A stretch of DNA of 64,000 nucleotides from Salsipaludibacter sp963812245 (lineage in GTDB: Bacteria; Actinomycetota; Nitriliruptoria; Nitriliruptorales; Nitriliruptoraceae): contig CAWEUK010000002.1 of assembly GCA_963812245.1 (NCBI GenBank), positions 1,922,001-1,986,000 on the forward strand, in the 5' to 3' direction. Shown here piece after piece: positions 7,574 through 16,111 of this stretch. A program made the translations under genes and the position numbers. The notes beneath the pieces were generated by a model. That model saw only the letters and a program-made list of their open reading frames with translations. It ran no database searches and was not told the origin of the DNA. Position 1 is the first letter of the stretch. Each line of letters starts with the position of its first letter.

Positions 7574-9055
7574 TCAGGCTGCGCGCTTGAGGTAGGCAGC
7601 CAACCCGTGACGTCCACCCTCGCGGCCGTAGCCCGATTCCTTGTAGCCGCCGAACGGAGATGTCGGGTCGAAGCGATTGAACGTGTTGGCCCACACGACC
7701 CCGGCACGCAGTCGGGCCGCCATCTCCAGGATGCGGGAGCCCTTCTCGGTCCACACGCCCGCCGAGAGGCCGTAGGGCGTGTTGTTGGCCTTGGCCACGG
7801 CCTCGTCCGGGGTGCGGAACGTCAGGACGCTCAGCACGGGACCAAAGATCTCCTCCTGGGCGATCGTGTGGCTCGGCTCGACGTTGGTGAACACGGTCGG
7901 TCGGAACCAGAATCCGTTCGTCGGGACCGCGCACTCCAATTCCCAGCGGTCAGCGCCCTCGGTCTCGCCCACGTCCGCCAGGTGCGTGATGCGGTCGAGT
8001 TGGGCAGCCGAGTTCACGGCACCGATGTCGGTGTTCTTGTCCAGTGGGTCGCCCAGTCGCAGGGTGCTGAGGCGCTCGGTCAGGCGATCCACGACCTCGT
8101 CGTGCACGTTCTCCTGCACCAACAGGCGGGAGCCCGCACAGCACACGTGGCCCTGGTTGAAGAAGATGCCGTTGACGATGCCGTCGACCGCCTGGTCCAT
8201 GGCCGCGTCGTCGAAGACGATGTTGGCGGCCTTGCCGCCCAGTTCCAGCGTGGCCCGCTTGTCGGTGCCGGCGATCTGGCGCGCGATGGCCTTGCCGACG
8301 TTGGTCGATCCCGTGAAGGCCACCTTGTCCACGTCGGGGTGCGACACCAGGGCGGCCCCGGTGTCACCGGCACCCGTCACGATGTTCACGACGCCCGGCG
8401 GCAGGTCGGCCTGGCGGCACACGTCGGCGAACAACAGCGCGGTCAGCGGGGTGGTCTCGGCCGGCTTGAGGACGACGGTGTTCCCGCAGGCCAACGCGGG
8501 GGCGATCTTCCACGACAGCATGAGCAGGGGGAAGTTCCAGGGAATCACCTGGCCGGCAACACCCAATGGCCTGGGGTCGGGACCCAGGCCCGCCCAGTCG
8601 AGCTTGTCGGCCCATCCGGCGTGGTAGAAGAAGTGGGCCGCTGCCGTCGGCACGTCGACGTCGCGGGACTCCCGGATCGGCTTGCCGTTGTCGAGGCTTT
8701 CGAGCACGGCGAACTCGCGGGCACGTTCCTGCATGATGCGCGCGATGCGGTAGAGGTAGCCGCCCCTGGTCGCGGGCTTGAGTCGCGACCACGAGGTGAA
8801 GGCGGCGCGGGCAGCCGCCACGGCGCGGTCGACGTCGGCAGGTCCCGCCACCGTGTAGGTCGACAGCACCTCCTCGGTCGCGGGGTTCAGGGTCTCCGCC
8901 TGTTCGCCATCGGTGCCCTCGACCCAGTCACCGTCGATGAACAGGCCGTACGACGAGGCGATGTCGACGACGTCGATCGCCTGGGGTGCGGGTGCGTACT
9001 CCCACGTCGGTGACACGAGGTCGACGGGGGAGGTGGCGACATCGGAGGCTGCCAT
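7574..9055 (-). CDS. NAD(P)-dependent aldehyde dehydrogenase
   Basis: A full-length ALDH of 493 residues. Visible features are the cofactor segment VIPWNFPLLML, the glycine-rich FTGSTNVGKAIA, the general base in LELGGKAANIV, and the nucleophile in GHVCCAGSRLL (around residue 303). The C-terminal FGGYKESGYGREGG is typical. The ATG at 9055 is chosen over one 25 codons upstream because AAGGACC precedes it and the upstream stretch is Pro-rich. Behind deoC, it could oxidise the acetaldehyde released from deoxyribose-5-phosphate; that pairing is inferred from position. Confidence 0.9.
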   Translation of the reverse strand: MAASDVATSPVDLVSPTWEYAPAPQAIDVVDIASSYGLFIDGDWVEGTDGEQAETLNPATEEVLSTYTVAGPADVDRAVAAARAAFTSWSRLKPATRGGYLYRIARIMQERAREFAVLESLDNGKPIRESRDVDVPTAAAHFFYHAGWADKLDWAGLGPDPRPLGVAGQVIPWNFPLLMLSWKIAPALACGNTVVLKPAETTPLTALLFADVCRQADLPPGVVNIVTGAGDTGAALVSHPDVDKVAFTGSTNVGKAIARQIAGTDKRATLELGGKAANIVFDDAAMDQAVDGIVNGIFFNQGHVCCAGSRLLVQENVHDEVVDRLTERLSTLRLGDPLDKNTDIGAVNSAAQLDRITHLADVGETEGADRWELECAVPTNGFWFRPTVFTNVEPSHTIAQEEIFGPVLSVLTFRTPDEAVAKANNTPYGLSAGVWTEKGSRILEMAARLRAGVVWANTFNRFDPTSPFGGYKESGYGREGGRHGLAAYLKRAA

Positions 9056-9137
9056 TGGGTGGGTCCTTGTCGGTGCCACGGGTTCGGGCGGTCGGGTGCA
9101 GGGAGAGGTGTGGGGACGAGGTCGTGCCAACGACCGG

Positions 9138-10100
9138 TCAGGCCATCGGGATGTAGTCCATCGAGTGGTAGCGACCGGTGCGCTTGGTGGTGCGCTGCAT
9201 CAACAGGTCGTCGAGCAGGCTGGAGGCACCGAACCGGAACAGGGCGGGATCAAGCCAGGCGGGGCCGGCGATCTCGTTGACCAGGACGAGGTAGCGCAGG
9301 GCGTCCTTGGTGGTGCGGATGCCGCCAGCCGCCTTGACCCCGCGGCGTTGGCCGGTCAGTCGTTCGAAGTCCCGTACGGCCTGGAGCATCACGGTGATGA
9401 CCGGCCGGGTGGATGCCGGCTTGATCTTGCCGGTCGACGTCTTGATGACGTCGCCACCGGCGGCCAGTGCCAGCCAGGAGGCCCGGCGCACGTTGTCGTA
9501 GGTGCCCAGTTCGCCGGTCTCGAGGATCACCTTCAGCTTCGCGTCGTCGCCGCAGACCTTCTTCGCGGCCACGATCTCCTCGAACACGGTGGCGTAGTCA
9601 CCCATCAGGAACGCGCCCCGGTCGATCACCATGTCGACCTCGTTCGCGCCGGCGTCCACGGCCATGCGGGTGTCGGCCAGTTTCACGTCGAGGCTGGAGC
9701 GGCCGGCCGGGAACGCCGTGGCGACGGCGGCGACACCGACGGTGGAGCCTTCCAACGCCGCGACCGTCGGGGCCACGAGGTCGGGGTAGACGCAGATCGC
9801 CGCCACGGACGGGCAGTTGGGGTCGGTCGGGTCGGGACGAATCCCCTTGGCTGCCAGGGCGCGCACCTTGCCCACGGTGTCGTTGCCCTCGAGCGTGGTC
9901 AGGTCCACCATGCTGATCGCCAGGTCGATGCCCGCCAGCTTGGTGTCCTGCTTGAGTGATCGGGTGGCCAGCGACGCCACCCGGGCCTCGAGGCCAACCT
10001 CGTCGACGCCGCGGAGGCCATGGAGGAACTGGCGCAGTGCCGCCTCGTTGGCCGTCGCCTCGGCCAGCTCGGGAGGAGCGGAGGGCACGGTCAGGGTCAT
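9138..10100 (-). CDS. deoC: Deoxyribose-phosphate aldolase
   Basis: A class I aldolase of 320 residues that splits 2-deoxy-D-ribose 5-phosphate into glyceraldehyde 3-phosphate and acetaldehyde. The Schiff-base Lys is in DVIKTSTGK, the second catalytic Lys in GVKAAGGIRT, and the Asp in NEVDMVIDRG. It is longer at the N-terminus than the 220-260 residue bacterial enzymes, as in one actinobacterial subgroup. GAGGAG lies six bases before the ATG. It heads a minus-strand unit with two ALDH genes, suggesting deoxynucleoside catabolism to acetate or acetyl units. Confidence 0.93.
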   Translation of the reverse strand: MTLTVPSAPPELAEATANEAALRQFLHGLRGVDEVGLEARVASLATRSLKQDTKLAGIDLAISMVDLTTLEGNDTVGKVRALAAKGIRPDPTDPNCPSVAAICVYPDLVAPTVAALEGSTVGVAAVATAFPAGRSSLDVKLADTRMAVDAGANEVDMVIDRGAFLMGDYATVFEEIVAAKKVCGDDAKLKVILETGELGTYDNVRRASWLALAAGGDVIKTSTGKIKPASTRPVITVMLQAVRDFERLTGQRRGVKAAGGIRTTKDALRYLVLVNEIAGPAWLDPALFRFGASSLLDDLLMQRTTKRTGRYHSMDYIPMA

Positions 10101-10120
10101 CGTCGACTCCTCGCAAAGAA

Positions 10121-10134
10121 TGCCCGGACGGGCA
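10121..10134 (-). promoter_or_regulatory. Short palindrome in the deoC leader
   Basis: A 14-base palindrome-like element (TGCCCGGACGGGCA, two central bases unpaired) lies 20 bases before the deoC ATG. It could be an operator half-site pair for a deoxynucleoside-responsive repressor. No regulator gene lies next to it, and the call rests on symmetry alone. Confidence 0.25.
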
Positions 10135-10291
10135 CTGCAACCCTACCAACTGGTCCAACCGTGGATCCCCGATCAATGGTCCATCCAGGGGGCCATCCTG
10201 GGTCCATCCCGGGCGCCGTGGTGGGGACCGCCGTGGCGTTGCCCGTGTCGGATGGATCCGCTGCGGCGGTAGCCTCTGCGAGGACATTCGT

Positions 10292-10310
10292 GCCCGCCAG
10301 CCAGGCGGGC
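10292..10310 (+). promoter_or_regulatory. Hairpin in the glyS leader
   Basis: A perfect 7-bp stem (GCCCGCC / GGCGGGC) with a 5-base loop ends 29 bases before the glyS GTG. It has no T run, so it is not a standard terminator. I saw no T-box core sequence around it. It may be a small 5' UTR structure. Confidence 0.3.
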
Positions 10311-10339
10311 AGCCCCTGCATCACATCCAGGAACCCACC

Positions 10340-11821
10340 GTGACCGACTCGCCCGAACCCACTGCATCCGACGACGACCTCGCCGCCGGTGACCCAGCCG
10401 ATGGCACCGCCCCCACGGCGTCGAGCGGTGCCGCCGAGGGTGATGGCGCCGCGTCACCCTCCAACACCACCGAGATGGCCACGATCGTCGAGTTGTGCAA
10501 GCGCCGGGGGATCATCTTCCCGACCGCGGAGATCTATGGCGGTGTGCGTTCGACCTGGGACTACGGGCCGCTGGGGGTCGAACTCAAGGAGAACGTCAAG
10601 CGGCAGTGGTGGCGCACGATCGTGCAGTTGCGCGACGAGGTCGTCGGCATGGAGCAGGCCATCCTGGGTCCCACCCAGGTGTGGGAGGCATCGGGTCACC
10701 TGGCCAACTTCTCCGACCCGCTCGTCGAGTGCGCCGAGTGTCACCACCGTTTCCGTGAGGACCACCTGCGCGAGCAGCAGTTGGGCGGCGAGACCGCCGA
10801 GGGCACGCTGACCTGTCCCAACTGTGGCGCGCAGCGCTTCGGTGATCCCCGCAACTTCAACCTCATGTTCCAGACCCACTCGGGGCCCGTGGCCGATGAC
10901 AACTCGGTGGTGTGGCTGCGGCCCGAGACCGCGCAGGGCATGTTCGTCAACTTCGCGACCATCCAGCGAGCCAGTCGCAAGAAGCCGCCGTTCGGGATCG
11001 CCCAGCAGGGCAAGTCGTTCCGCAACGAGATCACGCCGGGCAACTTCATCTTCCGCACACGCGAGTTCGAGCAGATGGAGTTGGAGTACTTCGTCGAGCC
11101 CGGCACCGACGAGGAGTGGCACCAGTACTGGATCGACGCTCGCATGGCGTGGTACGTCGACCTGGGGATCCGCCCCGAGAACCTGCGCATCCGCGAGCAC
11201 GGCGAGGACGAACTGTCCCACTACGCCAAGCGCACGGTCGACGTGGAGTACTACTTCGCCGACACCTCGCTGGGCTGGAACGAACTCGAGGGCATCGCCA
11301 ACCGGGGCGACTTCGACCTGTCGGCCCACAGCGAGGCTTCCGGCACCGACCTGTCGTGGTACGACCAGGCCAACGAGGAACGGTGGACGCCCTACGTGAT
11401 CGAGCCTGCCGCCGGCGCCACGCGCGCCACGCTGGCCTTCCTGATCGATGCCTTCACGGTCGAACAGGTGCCCGATGCCAAGGGCAACCTGCAGGAGCGC
11501 ACCGTGTTGAAGTTGGATCCCCGCCTGGCCCCCTACAAGGTCGCGGTGCTGCCGCTGTCCAAGAAGGATGAACTGCGCCCGACTGCGCGTGAGGTGTTCG
11601 ACCTCCTGAAGGTCGAGTGGGTGGCCGACTACGACGAGACGCAGTCGATCGGTCGTCGGTATCGCCGCCATGACGAGATCGGCACGCCCTACTGCGTGAC
11701 AGTGGACTTCGACACGATCGATGATCGCGCCGTGACCGTGCGCAACCGGGACACCATGGAGCAGGACCGCGTCGCGATCGACGACCTGGTGGCGTACCTG
11801 GCAGCGCGCCTGCCGCGATGA
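10340..11821 (+). CDS. glyS: Glycine--tRNA ligase (dimeric, eukaryote-like type)
   Basis: A class II synthetase of 493 residues that charges tRNA-Gly. Recognisable parts are GIIFPTAEIYGG, WDYGPLGVELKEN, a four-Cys zinc-like insertion (CAEC...CPNC), WLRPETAQGMFVNF, motif 2 in FRNEITPGNFIFRTREFEQ, and motif 3 in GATRATLAFLID. The GTG at 10340 has AGGA just upstream and gives an acidic, low-complexity 45-residue N-terminal extension. The ATG at 10475 would remove that extension and is a real alternative. Position between uppS and dnaG fits actinobacterial gene order. Confidence 0.93.
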   Translation: MTDSPEPTASDDDLAAGDPADGTAPTASSGAAEGDGAASPSNTTEMATIVELCKRRGIIFPTAEIYGGVRSTWDYGPLGVELKENVKRQWWRTIVQLRDEVVGMEQAILGPTQVWEASGHLANFSDPLVECAECHHRFREDHLREQQLGGETAEGTLTCPNCGAQRFGDPRNFNLMFQTHSGPVADDNSVVWLRPETAQGMFVNFATIQRASRKKPPFGIAQQGKSFRNEITPGNFIFRTREFEQMELEYFVEPGTDEEWHQYWIDARMAWYVDLGIRPENLRIREHGEDELSHYAKRTVDVEYYFADTSLGWNELEGIANRGDFDLSAHSEASGTDLSWYDQANEERWTPYVIEPAAGATRATLAFLIDAFTVEQVPDAKGNLQERTVLKLDPRLAPYKVAVLPLSKKDELRPTAREVFDLLKVEWVADYDETQSIGRRYRRHDEIGTPYCVTVDFDTIDDRAVTVRNRDTMEQDRVAIDDLVAYLAARLPR

Positions 11822-11837
11822 CGCGCGCCTCGCTGCG

Positions 11838-11923
11838 CGTGCCCGTCGCTTCGCTCCGTGCATTGGAGTTGCTCGCTCCGCGTGCCCGTCGCTTCGCTCC
11901 GTGCATTGGAGTTGCTCGCTCCG
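11838..11923. repeat. Perfect 43-bp tandem duplication
   Basis: Two identical 43-base units (11838-11880 and 11881-11923) stand head to tail in the 142-base gap between glyS and aroA. Each contains the TCGCTTCGCTCC and TTGCTCGCTCC words. The copies show no differences, which suggests a recent duplication or an assembly duplication. They are upstream of the aroA ribosome binding site and could carry promoter material. Confidence 0.9.
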
Positions 11924-11963
11924 CTCGCAACGTCCATGCTGAAGGCTTCGAGGCGGGAGGTCC

Positions 11964-13313
11964 ATGGTGATGGCGGCTGACGGGTTCGCCGACGTGTCCG
12001 ACAGGGCGGCTGTGCGGGTGGCTCCGCCCGAGGCCCCACCAGTCGGGGTCGCGGTCGTGCCGGGGTCCAAGTCGCTGACCAACCGGGCCGCGCTGCTGGC
12101 CGCCCTGGCGTCCGGCACGTCCGTGGTGACCGGCGCACTGGACGCCGACGACACCCGCCTGATGGTGGCAGCGCTGCGCCAGTGCGGCGTCGACGTGGCC
12201 GTGCGCGACAACGCCACGACCCTCGAGGTGACCGGTGTCGGCGGGGCGCTGCCGGGCGTCGTGCGGCCCGGTGCACCCATCGACGTGGGCGCGTCAGGCA
12301 CGGTGTCGCGGTTCCTGGGTGCCGTGGCGGCGGCGTCACCGGGGGCGCGGGTCGACCTGGACGGCACCCCGAGGATGCGTGAGCGGCCGCTCGGGCAACT
12401 GTTCGGTGCGCTGCAGGCGCAGGGTGCCACGATCACGTCGCATGGCCTGCCCGGCAATCTTCCCGCCACGATCGAGGGCGCGCACCTGTCCGGGGGAGAC
12501 GTGGTGCTGGACGCGCCAGCCTCGTCCCAGATCGTGTCTGGCCTGGTGCTGGCGGCGTTGCTGGCAGCCGCACCCACTCGCATCCACCTGGTTGCGGGCA
12601 CCCCGGCACGTCCCTACGTGGACATGACACTGGCAGCCGTGACCGGCTTCGGCGGACGGGCGCGGTGGCGTGACGACGCCACCATCGAGGTGGTGCCGGG
12701 GCAGCTGACGGCGCGCACGTGGGCAATCGAACCGGATGCCTCGGCGGCCACCTACGCGTGGGCGCTGGCCGCCCTGCACGGTGGCGACCTGACCGTCGCC
12801 AACCTCGGCCCCGACTCGCTGCAGGGTGACGTGGCCTTCGCCGACGTCCTTGCCCGGATGGGCGCGGACGTGGACGTGTCCGCTGCCGGCATCCGCGTGC
12901 GTGGCACGGGGTCGTTGCGGGGCGTCGACGTGGACATGACCCACTTCCCCGATCCCGGACTGACCCTGGCGGCGCTGTCGCTGCACGCGATCGGCCCCAC
13001 CCGCATCCGCGGAGTTGCCGTTCATCGCCATCACGAAACGGACCGGATCGCGGCCGCTGCCACGGAGTTGCGCAAGTTCGGCGCCATCGTCGACGAGCTC
13101 GACGACGGTCTGGACATCGTGCCGCCCCCGATGCCGGTCCCGGGCGCAGCGTCCTCGGCGGTCGTCGTCGACACCTACGACGACCACCGCATGGCCATGG
13201 CCTTTGCGCTTGCCGGTGACGTCGTCATCAGCGACCCGGGCTGCGTCGCCAAGACCTGGCCGGGCTACTTCGCATTCCTCGACACCTTCGGCATGGTCTC
13301 CGACGCCCCCTGA
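11964..13313 (+). CDS. aroA: 3-phosphoshikimate 1-carboxyvinyltransferase (EPSP synthase)
   Basis: This enzyme transfers an enolpyruvyl group from phosphoenolpyruvate to shikimate 3-phosphate in aromatic amino acid synthesis. Of about 449 residues, the N-terminal PGSKSLTNRAALLAAL is the phosphate-binding signature; GASGTVSRFL, the DGTPRMRERPLG stretch and the C-terminal DDHRMAMAFAL are also diagnostic. Three possible starts (11964, 11967, 11970) lie behind GGGAGG; spacing slightly favours the second or third, so the N-terminus is uncertain by two residues. Confidence 0.95.
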   Translation: MVMAADGFADVSDRAAVRVAPPEAPPVGVAVVPGSKSLTNRAALLAALASGTSVVTGALDADDTRLMVAALRQCGVDVAVRDNATTLEVTGVGGALPGVVRPGAPIDVGASGTVSRFLGAVAAASPGARVDLDGTPRMRERPLGQLFGALQAQGATITSHGLPGNLPATIEGAHLSGGDVVLDAPASSQIVSGLVLAALLAAAPTRIHLVAGTPARPYVDMTLAAVTGFGGRARWRDDATIEVVPGQLTARTWAIEPDASAATYAWALAALHGGDLTVANLGPDSLQGDVAFADVLARMGADVDVSAAGIRVRGTGSLRGVDVDMTHFPDPGLTLAALSLHAIGPTRIRGVAVHRHHETDRIAAAATELRKFGAIVDELDDGLDIVPPPMPVPGAASSAVVVDTYDDHRMAMAFALAGDVVISDPGCVAKTWPGYFAFLDTFGMVSDAP

Positions 13314-13477
13314 GCAACGGCACACTCTCGATGTTCGCCAGCCCATTCGATCGCGTGCTGTGGCGGCAGGTGGATCCGATCGGGTCGCAGCGCCCCGCCC
13401 GGTGCCGGGTCCCGCCACCAAGGTCACAATCGCCTGCGCCCTACGCTCCCTCTCCGATGTCGACAAGAGGATGACCT

Positions 13478-15400
13478 GTGGCCACGACGCAGCCCTACGG
13501 CACGTGGTCGTCGCCGATCACCGAGGCGGACCTTGCCGCTTCCGGCGATCACTTCGGCGACATGGTGGCGACGGCAACCGAGGTGTTGTTCACCCGCACG
13601 GACGCCGAGACCGGTGGCATGGCCCTGCACCGATGGACGCCGACGACCGGCACGGTCGCCTTGGCACCCGGCCTGGACGTCCGCAGTCGTGTGCACGAGT
13701 ACGGGGGTGGTGCGATCGCCGCTGGCCACGACCTGGTCGTCGTGGTCGACTTCGTCCAGCAGCGCCTCTGGCGCGTCGTCGGTGACGAGGTGGTCGCCGT
13801 GACCCCTGCAACCGACGCTCGGGTGCGCTTCGCCGCCGGCGTGGTGATCGATGCCCACACCCTGGTGGCGGTCCGCGAGACCCATGACGAGACCGGGACC
13901 GCGGTCGGCGTGGTCAACGAACTCGTGGCAGTCGACGTGCGCGACGGGAGCCAGGCCGTGCTGGTGGGCGACCACGACTTCGTGGGCGACCCGGCACTGG
14001 GCCCCGATGGCTGGATCGCATGGTCCACGTGGGAGCACCCCGACATGCCCTGGGACCAGGCTGACCTGTGGGTTGGCCGGATCGAGGGGACTGGCGCGGC
14101 GGCCGTGCTGGTCGACGTGCGACACGTCGCGGGCGGCGACGGTGTGAGCCTCGCGGACTGGACCTGGTCGGGCCGCGACCTGCTCCACAGCGAGGACTCG
14201 ACCGGCCACTGGGAAGTGTTCCGGTCCACGCCGACGTCCGGGGACGCCCCTCGACGTGTGACGTCCGCAGGCATCGACCTGGGGTTTCCGCGCTGGCGGC
14301 ACGGGGCCCACAGCATCGCCCTGGTCGGTGACACGGTGCTGGTGGTGGGAGTCCGGGATGCGCACGGCCGGCTGGGGCGAGTCAGCGATGGTGACTGGGA
14401 GCCGCTGACACCCGACGAGGTGGTCGTGCACCACGTCGCGGCCAGGGGTGCAGACGTGGTCACGATGGAGGCCGACAGCGATGGCACCCAGTCGATCCGA
14501 CGGCGCGCTGCGGACGGAGAACTGGTCGAGGAACTCGACACGATCGCATCATTGATCACGCGCCGGCAGGACACGCCCACCATCGAGGCCATCCAGGTCG
14601 CCGTCGATGGCGACGTGACCCATGCCTTCCTGCACCTGCCCGCGAATGCCGATGCCGTCGGCCCTGACGACCAGGCGCCACCGCTGCTCGTGTTCGTGCA
14701 CGGTGGACCGACCTCGAACGTGGCACCCGTGACAGGACCGGGCATCGCCTTCTGGACCACACGGGGATTTGCCGTGGTGGACCTGAACTACCGCGGGTCG
14801 ACAGGATTCGGTCGTGACTATCGTCGCCTGATGCGTGGTCGCTGGGGCGAGGTCGAGGTCGACGACGCCATCGCGGTGGCCTCGGAACTGGCCCGCCGAG
14901 GCGTGGTGGACGGCCAGCGCATGGCCATCAGAGGTGGCAGCGCCGGTGGCTTCACCGCGCTGGCAGCGGTCACCCGGGCCGAGCACCCGTTCGCCTGCGC
15001 GACCTCGTTCTTCGGAGTCAGCGATCTCGCCGCCCTGGCCGAGCACACCCACAAGTTCGAGTCGCGCTACCTCGATTCGATGGTGGGTCGGTGGCCGGAG
15101 GACCGCGAGGTGTACGAGCGTCGATCGCCGTTGGCCAACGCCCAGCACCTGCGCGTCCCCCTGCTGGTGCTGCAGGGGATGGAGGACCGAGTCGTGCCCC
15201 CGGCCCAGGCGCAGGCCATGGTCGATGCTGCTGCACGCCAGGGTGTGCCGCACGCCCACATCGAGTTCGAGGGCGAAGGCCATGGGTTTCGCAAGCCCGA
15301 GAACATCGTCACGTGGCTGCAGTCGGAACTGGGCTTCTACGGCGAGGTGATGGGGTTCACCCCCGCAGGGACCGTGCCCCGGGTGCTGTCGGCACCCTGA
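13478..15400 (+). CDS. S9 family peptidase (prolyl oligopeptidase type)
   Basis: A 640-residue serine peptidase with an N-terminal beta-propeller and a C-terminal alpha/beta-hydrolase domain. The nucleophile is in IRGGSAGGFTAL (about residue 490), the Asp in LQGMEDRVVPP and the His in EGEGHGFRKPEN, giving the Ser-Asp-His order of clan SC. The oxyanion region LLVFVHGGPTSN is present. There is no signal peptide, so it is probably cytosolic and acts on short peptides. The start is GTG at 13478 with AGAGG seven bases upstream. Confidence 0.9.
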   Translation: MATTQPYGTWSSPITEADLAASGDHFGDMVATATEVLFTRTDAETGGMALHRWTPTTGTVALAPGLDVRSRVHEYGGGAIAAGHDLVVVVDFVQQRLWRVVGDEVVAVTPATDARVRFAAGVVIDAHTLVAVRETHDETGTAVGVVNELVAVDVRDGSQAVLVGDHDFVGDPALGPDGWIAWSTWEHPDMPWDQADLWVGRIEGTGAAAVLVDVRHVAGGDGVSLADWTWSGRDLLHSEDSTGHWEVFRSTPTSGDAPRRVTSAGIDLGFPRWRHGAHSIALVGDTVLVVGVRDAHGRLGRVSDGDWEPLTPDEVVVHHVAARGADVVTMEADSDGTQSIRRRAADGELVEELDTIASLITRRQDTPTIEAIQVAVDGDVTHAFLHLPANADAVGPDDQAPPLLVFVHGGPTSNVAPVTGPGIAFWTTRGFAVVDLNYRGSTGFGRDYRRLMRGRWGEVEVDDAIAVASELARRGVVDGQRMAIRGGSAGGFTALAAVTRAEHPFACATSFFGVSDLAALAEHTHKFESRYLDSMVGRWPEDREVYERRSPLANAQHLRVPLLVLQGMEDRVVPPAQAQAMVDAAARQGVPHAHIEFEGEGHGFRKPENIVTWLQSELGFYGEVMGFTPAGTVPRVLSAP

Positions 15401-15476
15401 CCGTGCGCTGCCCGTTGCCCATTGCGGCCCCGGCCGATGGCTGCCCTGATGCTGGGTGCTCGGACCGACGGTGCCG

Positions 15477-15965
15477 TCAGGAGTCGACGGCCACCCGCAC
15501 CGGCGCCGCCGTGAGCGCCTGGATCATGAGGTCGATGTTGGGTTCCTGGGCACAGCAGGTGACCTCGGCCACGATGTCGCCGGGCAGCATCACCTTCATG
15601 TCGGCGATCGTGTGGGCCATGCTGCACAGCATCAGCGCGGCACAGCGGGCGTCCGTGCCGGGGTGGATCGTGCCGGCATCGATCCACCGCTGCATCCACG
15701 CCGTGACCTCGATGATCGGCAGGTGCGGCCCGAGGCCGGTGCGCCGTGCCACCTGGTGGAAGTCGTCGGCCAGGGCGCGATCGGTGATCAGCAGTGATCG
15801 CAGTGGCACGGCTGCCGCGTAGAAGTCGATCCCGGCAGAGAACAGGCGTCGGACCTGGTCGGTGAAGGGCGCGTCGCTGGGTTCCATGGCGTCGCGGAAG
15901 GTCTGGAACTCTGCGAGGCCATCGATGGCCGCCGCGACCACGTGGGCATCGGAGGTGCGTTCCAT
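15477..15965 (-). CDS. TetR-like ligand-binding domain lacking the DNA-binding helix-turn-helix
   Basis: A 162-residue helical protein resembling the C-terminal half of TetR regulators (FTDQVRRLFSAGIDFYAAA, then MQRWIDAGTIHPGTDARCAA). The usual 45-50 residue N-terminal HTH is missing. An in-frame stop precedes the alternative GTG at 16016, and only 95 bases separate that GTG from the stop of the multicopper oxidase gene, so there is no room for it. It is last in the copper-related minus-strand cluster. It may be a remnant or a stand-alone ligand-binding protein. The family assignment is by pattern only. Confidence 0.5.
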   Translation of the reverse strand: MERTSDAHVVAAAIDGLAEFQTFRDAMEPSDAPFTDQVRRLFSAGIDFYAAAVPLRSLLITDRALADDFHQVARRTGLGPHLPIIEVTAWMQRWIDAGTIHPGTDARCAALMLCSMAHTIADMKVMLPGDIVAEVTCCAQEPNIDLMIQALTAAPVRVAVDS

Positions 15966-16111
15966 CTCATGTCCGTCCGGTTCGGGGCGGGCAGGGCGCG
16001 GGGGCGCGAAGACCACATCCTACGTCATCACCGCTGCCAAGGTCCCGGGACGGCGGTCCCAATCCTGCCGGTTTCGGACCATTCGACACCGCGTGCGGCA
16101 CCGAGGTGGTC

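Noticed and set aside
10101..10339. T-box leader upstream of glyS
   Set aside because: No T-box sequence or anti-terminator pair seen; only a small hairpin.
10454..12601. 715-codon minus-strand open frame over glyS and aroA
   Set aside because: Composition typical of a shadow frame; it also spans the 43-bp repeat and two real genes.
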